Part shown: in pieces, positions 5,304 through 7,738 of the stretch
Numbering within the stretch: the first letter of the stretch is position 1
Layout: each line of letters starts with the position of its first letter
Assembly (NCBI GenBank): GCA_050942995.1
Contig: JBMNOI010000156.1
Coordinates: forward strand, 1 to 7,738
DNA length: 7,738 nucleotides
Direction of reading: 5' to 3'
Source: JBMNOI01 sp050942995
Lineage (GTDB): Bacteria > Chloroflexota > Anaerolineae > UBA1429
Made by a program: the position numbers and the translations under genes
The notes under the pieces: generated by a model
The model's database searches: none
What the model was told of the DNA's origin: nothing
The model's input: only the letters and a program-made list of their open reading frames with translations

Positions 5304-6251
5304 TTACCCGCGCCCCAGCAGCTCCTCCAGTTGATCCAGCACGATAGAGCAGTTGTGCATGGTCTCGAACCGGCGGTCGGCGTGCACATAGTCATCGAAC
5401 AGGGTGAGGCGGACCCTGTCCTCGCCGATGGCGGCGGCAAGTTTGGCCGCGAACTGCTCCGCCTGCTTCCACGGCACCACCCGATCCATCTTGCCGTGCT
5501 GGATGACGAACGGCGGTGCCTCGGGCGTGATAAACGTCTCCGGGTTGGATAGGGCCACCAGGTCGGGGGCCTGCTCCACCGGCAGGCCGAAATACCACGA
5601 CATGACATAATCATCGCCCTCCGATTCCTGATAGGGCTCCAGGCCACCCTCGCGAATGAGGCGGGCGCTGGCGCCGAGATCGGTGGGGCAAAACCAGACC
5701 ATGCAGGCATCTACATGGCAGGGCTGGTCGGCGTTGCCCATGGAGGGATCCTCCAGCGCGGGGAACGACCTGTGGCCGGTGGTGGCCAGCATGGCGACCA
5801 GGTTGGCCCCCGCGCTCATGCCCCAGGCGATGAGGCACGAGGGATCGAGGTTGTACTTGGCGGCGTTGGCGCGGATAAAGCGGATGGCCGCTTTGCCCTC
5901 CTGAATCTGCCGGGGAAACAGCGCCTCGCCCGAAAGGGTATAGTTGATGGCGCACACGGCATAGCCCCGCTTGAGACCCTCCAGCGGCGGATAGGTCTCG
6001 TAATCACCCTTGTCGCCGGTAAAGTAGCCGCCGCCATGGGCGAACAGGATCACCGGATAGGGCCCTGTGCCGTGATTGGGCAGATAGATGTCCATGAGCG
6101 CCCGGGGCGAACCCTGGGCATAGGGTACGTCCAGCCATTTGCGTTGAATATAACCGGCATTCAGTGGCGGATTGGGCGGGCGGCGGCGGACGTCGTAGAG
6201 CCTGCGCTTGCTCTCGTATTTGGCGATGGTGGCGGCAATGGGGTCTAACAT
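5304..6251 (-). CDS. Alpha/beta hydrolase, HGGG-type esterase/lipase
   Basis: A 315-residue enzyme of the alpha/beta hydrolase fold resembling hormone-sensitive-lipase and BD-FAE-type esterases. The start at 6251 follows GGAGG (6260-6256) by four bases. The oxyanion motif is AHGGGYFTG (71-79), the nucleophile Ser146 lies in GMSAG (144-148), the acid is Asp256 in HGKMDRVVP, and the base is probably His290 in YVHADRRFE. Residues 35-56 (IQRKWLDVPYA through MDIYLP) form the first strands, as usual for this group. No signal peptide is present. Family members hydrolyse short-chain carboxylic esters. An insertion at about 160-215 between strands 6 and 7, rich in acidic residues, probably shapes the substrate pocket. 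It runs convergently into the carboxylesterase and has its own promoter, so it is not part of that transcript. The substrate is unknown. Confidence 0.87.
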   Translation of the reverse strand: MLDPIAATIAKYESKRRLYDVRRRPPNPPLNAGYIQRKWLDVPYAQGSPRALMDIYLPNHGTGPYPVILFAHGGGYFTGDKGDYETYPPLEGLKRGYAVCAINYTLSGEALFPRQIQEGKAAIRFIRANAAKYNLDPSCLIAWGMSAGANLVAMLATTGHRSFPALEDPSMGNADQPCHVDACMVWFCPTDLGASARLIREGGLEPYQESEGDDYVMSWYFGLPVEQAPDLVALSNPETFITPEAPPFVIQHGKMDRVVPWKQAEQFAAKLAAAIGEDRVRLTLFDDYVHADRRFETMHNCSIVLDQLEELLGRG

Positions 6252-6293
6252 GTTGCCTCCCTTGGGGTATCAGGATGGACGATCGATGGACCG

Positions 6294-6322
6294 AGTATAC
6301 TCCTGCGAACGGGCGATACCAA
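6294..6322 (-). promoter_or_regulatory. sigma70-type promoter of the HGGG esterase
   Basis: On the minus strand TTGGTA (6322-6317) and TATACT (6299-6294) are 17 bases apart, matching consensus at four and five positions. Transcription would start near 6287, about 35 bases before the ATG at 6251. The -10 box lies within a perfect 10-base palindrome, GAGTATACTC at 6293-6302. Confidence 0.6.
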
Positions 6323-6386
6323 GCGAATGCGCCGGTGAGGGCGATCCGTGATTGTATAGAGGATGTTTGTGGATCTCGATACCATT

Positions 6387-6443
6387 ACCCCTCTCCCATA
6401 TTATTGGAGAGGGGTGGCGGTGGGTACACCGCCGGGGTGAGGG
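6387..6443. repeat. REP-like double-hairpin element
   Basis: ACCCCTCTCC (6387-6396) and GGAGAGGGGT (6406-6415) form a perfect 10-bp stem with a nine-base loop. Immediately after it GGCGGTG (6416-6422) and CACCGCC (6427-6433) form a perfect 7-bp stem with a GGTA loop, followed by GGGGTGAGGG (6434-6443). The CCCCTCTCC...GGAGAGGGG...GGGGTGAGGG pattern matches dispersed intergenic hairpins I remember from Chloroflexota genomes. It lies in a divergent promoter region, so it ends neither neighbouring gene and is better explained as a REP/MITE-like repeat than a terminator. Only one copy is in this window, so its repeat nature is inferred. Confidence 0.55.
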
Positions 6444-6663
6444 TGATGTATAAAATTGGAGTTTAAGGAATAATATACTATCATAGCGCCCATTACCGGA
6501 ATGTGGCAGGGTTCATGCCATGAAACTCGAGCCGTCCCTTTGCCATTGACAATCTGAGATGAGCTCGTCGGCCGGATCAGCTCCGGGCGTTGGCCGGGCT
6601 CTACCGGACCATCGGGGCCGAGAGCGCCCGAAGGCAGGGGGGGCCGGGAGAGCGGCACAGCGA

Positions 6664-6694
6664 CCTTTGAGAGGAGGGTGTCCCCTTCCAAAGG
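6664..6694 (+). promoter_or_regulatory. Imperfect hairpin in the GNAT leader
   Basis: CCTTTG (6664-6669) pairs with CAAAGG (6689-6694), and the stem continues imperfectly through the GAGGAGGG/CCCCTT stretch to a small loop. It ends 17 bases before the AAGGAG ribosome site. No T-run follows, so it is unlikely to be a terminator; a role in the leader is only a guess. Confidence 0.25.
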
Positions 6695-6721
6695 CGTATT
6701 CTGCACCATTAAGGAGCACCT

Positions 6722-7294
6722 ATGTCTCGTCATAAACGACTCGTCGGCGACCGCTGCTATCTCTCGCCCCCGATCCCGGAGGATGCCGCACGCTGGGCGG
6801 CGTGGGAGAACGATCTGGATGTGGCCATCCCGTTGGGCGGCGAGGCCTACTCTATCTCGACGACCGAGCTGGCGCTCGAGGGCATCGCCGCCACACTGCG
6901 GGAGAGGCGGCATGTGTTCAGCGTCGTCACTCTGGACGGTGACATCCTCATCGGCCGGGGGATGCTCTTTGGTGTGGATCACGTCAACCGCTCGGCCATG
7001 CTGGGCCTCCTCATCGGCGAGAAGGAGTATTGGGGGCAGGGATACGGCACCGAGGCCACGCGGCTGCTGGTGGATTACGGGTTGAACCTGTTGAACCTGA
7101 ACAGCATCATGCTGGGCTGCTTTGCGTTCAACGCCCGCGCCCTGCGCTGCTACGAAAAGGCCGGCTTTTCCGTCATCGGTCGGCGGCGGCAGGCGCGCAT
7201 CATCGGCGGCGTGGCGTATGATCTGGTCGAGATGGACATTCTGGCGGGCGAATTCGAGTCGCCCTATGTGCGGCGGCATCTGCCGGGGGTGTGA
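6722..7294 (+). CDS. GNAT family N-acetyltransferase
   Basis: A 190-residue acetyltransferase of the RimJ/RimL-like (Acetyltransf_3) type, near the usual length. The ATG at 6722 has AAGGAG at 6711-6716 with a five-base spacer. The opening GDRCYLSPPIPEDAARWAAWEND (9-31) is the typical first strand and helix. The acetyl-CoA site is the Q-x-x-G-x-G/A region, here EYWGQGYGTEATRLL (102-116), preceded by the strand LGLLIG (94-99). The motif B portion NARALRCYEKAGF (137-149) closes the fold. The family moves acetyl from acetyl-CoA to an amine of a protein N-terminus, antibiotic or small metabolite; the acceptor here is unknown. It is a single-gene unit, convergent with the next gene with only eight bases between stops. 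Confidence 0.88.
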   Translation: MSRHKRLVGDRCYLSPPIPEDAARWAAWENDLDVAIPLGGEAYSISTTELALEGIAATLRERRHVFSVVTLDGDILIGRGMLFGVDHVNRSAMLGLLIGEKEYWGQGYGTEATRLLVDYGLNLLNLNSIMLGCFAFNARALRCYEKAGFSVIGRRRQARIIGGVAYDLVEMDILAGEFESPYVRRHLPGV

Positions 7295-7302
7295 AAAGCG
7301 CT

Positions 7303-7738
7303 CTACATCATCCCCATCCCGCGCAGCCAGGCGATGAACATCTCCTGCCACATGGTCACCGGCTGGCCCGGCTCGCCCAGGCCGAATCCGTGGCGGCCGG
7401 CCCGAAAGATATGCAGTTCGGCGGGCACGTTGGCCGCTCGACAGGCGCTATAGAAACGTAAACAGTTCTCCGGCGGCGTGAGCGTGTCGTCGTCCACTCC
7501 GCACAAAAAAGCGGGGGGCGTCTGCGCGTTTACCCGCGCGGCCACCTCTTCGCGGATGCCCGGATAGATGGGCGCCACGAAATCGGGGCGCGCGCCGGCG
7601 GCGCCGATCTCATCCGCTACGGGATCGGCCTCATCGTACCCGGTGGCCAGGTGAGCCACCAGATGGCCACCGGCGGAAAAGCCCATGACGCCGATGCGAT
7701 CGGGGGCTATGTCCCACTCGGGCGCGCGATGGCGCATC
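7303..7738 (-). CDS. Alpha/beta hydrolase, C-terminal part (cut by right edge)
   Basis: The last 144 or so residues of a hydrolase of the BD-FAE / prolyl-oligopeptidase-like esterase group; the N-terminal part lies beyond the right edge, and the first in-window methionine is not the true start because the frame stays open and the opening HRAPEWDIAPDRIGVMGFSAG is mid-protein. The nucleophile is the serine of GFSAGGHL, with an acid in VDDDTLTPPEN (the last Asp fits the usual position) and a base in GRHGFGLG, in family order. Such enzymes hydrolyse acetylated sugars or other short-chain esters. It differs clearly from the HGGG esterase at 5304-6251 (GFSAGGH against GMSAGAN). It ends at TAG 7303-7305, eight bases from the GNAT stop, without a visible terminator. 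Confidence 0.85.
   Translation of the reverse strand, partial: MRHRAPEWDIAPDRIGVMGFSAGGHLVAHLATGYDEADPVADEIGAAGARPDFVAPIYPGIREEVAARVNAQTPPAFLCGVDDDTLTPPENCLRFYSACRAANVPAELHIFRAGRHGFGLGEPGQPVTMWQEMFIAWLRGMGMM

Larger units (their letters stand above)
6252..6721. other. Divergent intergenic region between the esterase and GNAT genes
   Basis: This 470-base gap has no supported gene. From left to right it holds the esterase leader and promoter, the REP-like double hairpin, an AT-rich patch at about 6446-6485 with a TATACT (6474-6479) but no good -35 box, a GC-rich stretch with a run of seven G at 6637-6643, and a leader hairpin before the GNAT ribosome site. A 35-codon open stretch at 6563-6667 lacks a credible start. 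A long minus-strand open frame crossing the right part is a shadow of the GNAT gene. Confidence 0.6.

Noticed and set aside
5715..6248. A 177-codon plus-strand frame inside the HGGG esterase
   Set aside because: It is a mirror frame of the esterase, with no ribosome site and glycine/alanine-rich content typical of shadows.
6546..6551. TTGACA as a -35 box for the GNAT gene
   Set aside because: No acceptable -10 box lies 15-19 bases downstream; the sequence there is GC-rich.
6563..6670. A 35-codon open stretch (containing DQLRALAGLYRTIGAES) before the GNAT gene
   Set aside because: There is no start codon with a ribosome site and I recognise no family; such a length is expected by chance in GC-rich DNA.
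6401..7351. A 316-codon open frame on the minus strand
   Set aside because: It lies antisense to the well-supported GNAT gene, has no recognisable motif and a low-complexity composition typical of shadow frames in GC-rich DNA.
1..7738. Defence system, CRISPR array, prophage, insertion sequence or integrated element
   Set aside because: No repeat-spacer pattern, transposase, integrase, nuclease or toxin-antitoxin pair is visible; all intact genes belong to metabolic or transport families.

Overview
The window looks like ordinary accessory DNA from a GC-rich bacterium. The protein style and a CCCCTCTCC/GGAGAGGGG hairpin repeat resemble what I remember from Chloroflexota such as Anaerolineae, but this placement is inference from memory and no marker gene confirms it. 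Genes are on both strands and most have clear Shine-Dalgarno sites. I see no tRNA, rRNA, CRISPR array, transposase or phage gene.

Layout, left to right. (1) Positions 1-481, minus strand: the N-terminal part of a major facilitator superfamily transporter, cut by the window edge. It starts at GTG and has a good sigma70-type promoter over a cluster of five CCGAT pentamers. (2) Positions 482-855: a divergent intergenic region. It holds that promoter, a possible plus-strand promoter, and a 24-codon coding relic that matches the C-terminal end of berberine-bridge-type FAD oxidases. (3) Positions 856-2620, plus strand: a tight two-gene operon of an alpha/beta hydrolase and an SDR oxidoreductase, 1 base apart. 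(4) Positions 2679-5200, plus strand: a strong promoter with an operator-like palindrome and a leader hairpin, then a trans-aconitate 2-methyltransferase (tam) and a type B carboxylesterase. (5) Positions 5201-5303: a convergent terminator region with a long near-perfect hairpin. (6) Positions 5304-6251, minus strand: an HGGG/GMSAG esterase with its own promoter. (7) Positions 6252-6721: a second divergent intergenic region carrying a REP-like double hairpin. (8) Positions 6722-7294, plus strand: a GNAT acetyltransferase. (9) Positions 7303-7738, minus strand: the C-terminal part of a fourth alpha/beta hydrolase, cut by the right edge.

Four of the seven non-transporter genes are alpha/beta-hydrolase-fold enzymes from visibly different subfamilies, next to a methyl-ester-forming methyltransferase, an SDR and an exporter-type protein. 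This suggests small-molecule ester or lactone metabolism or detoxification, but the sequence does not define one pathway. I found no convincing sign of a novel defence or mobile system. The most interesting items are non-coding: the CCGAT cluster, the tam promoter-operator-leader, the oxidase relic and the REP-like element.
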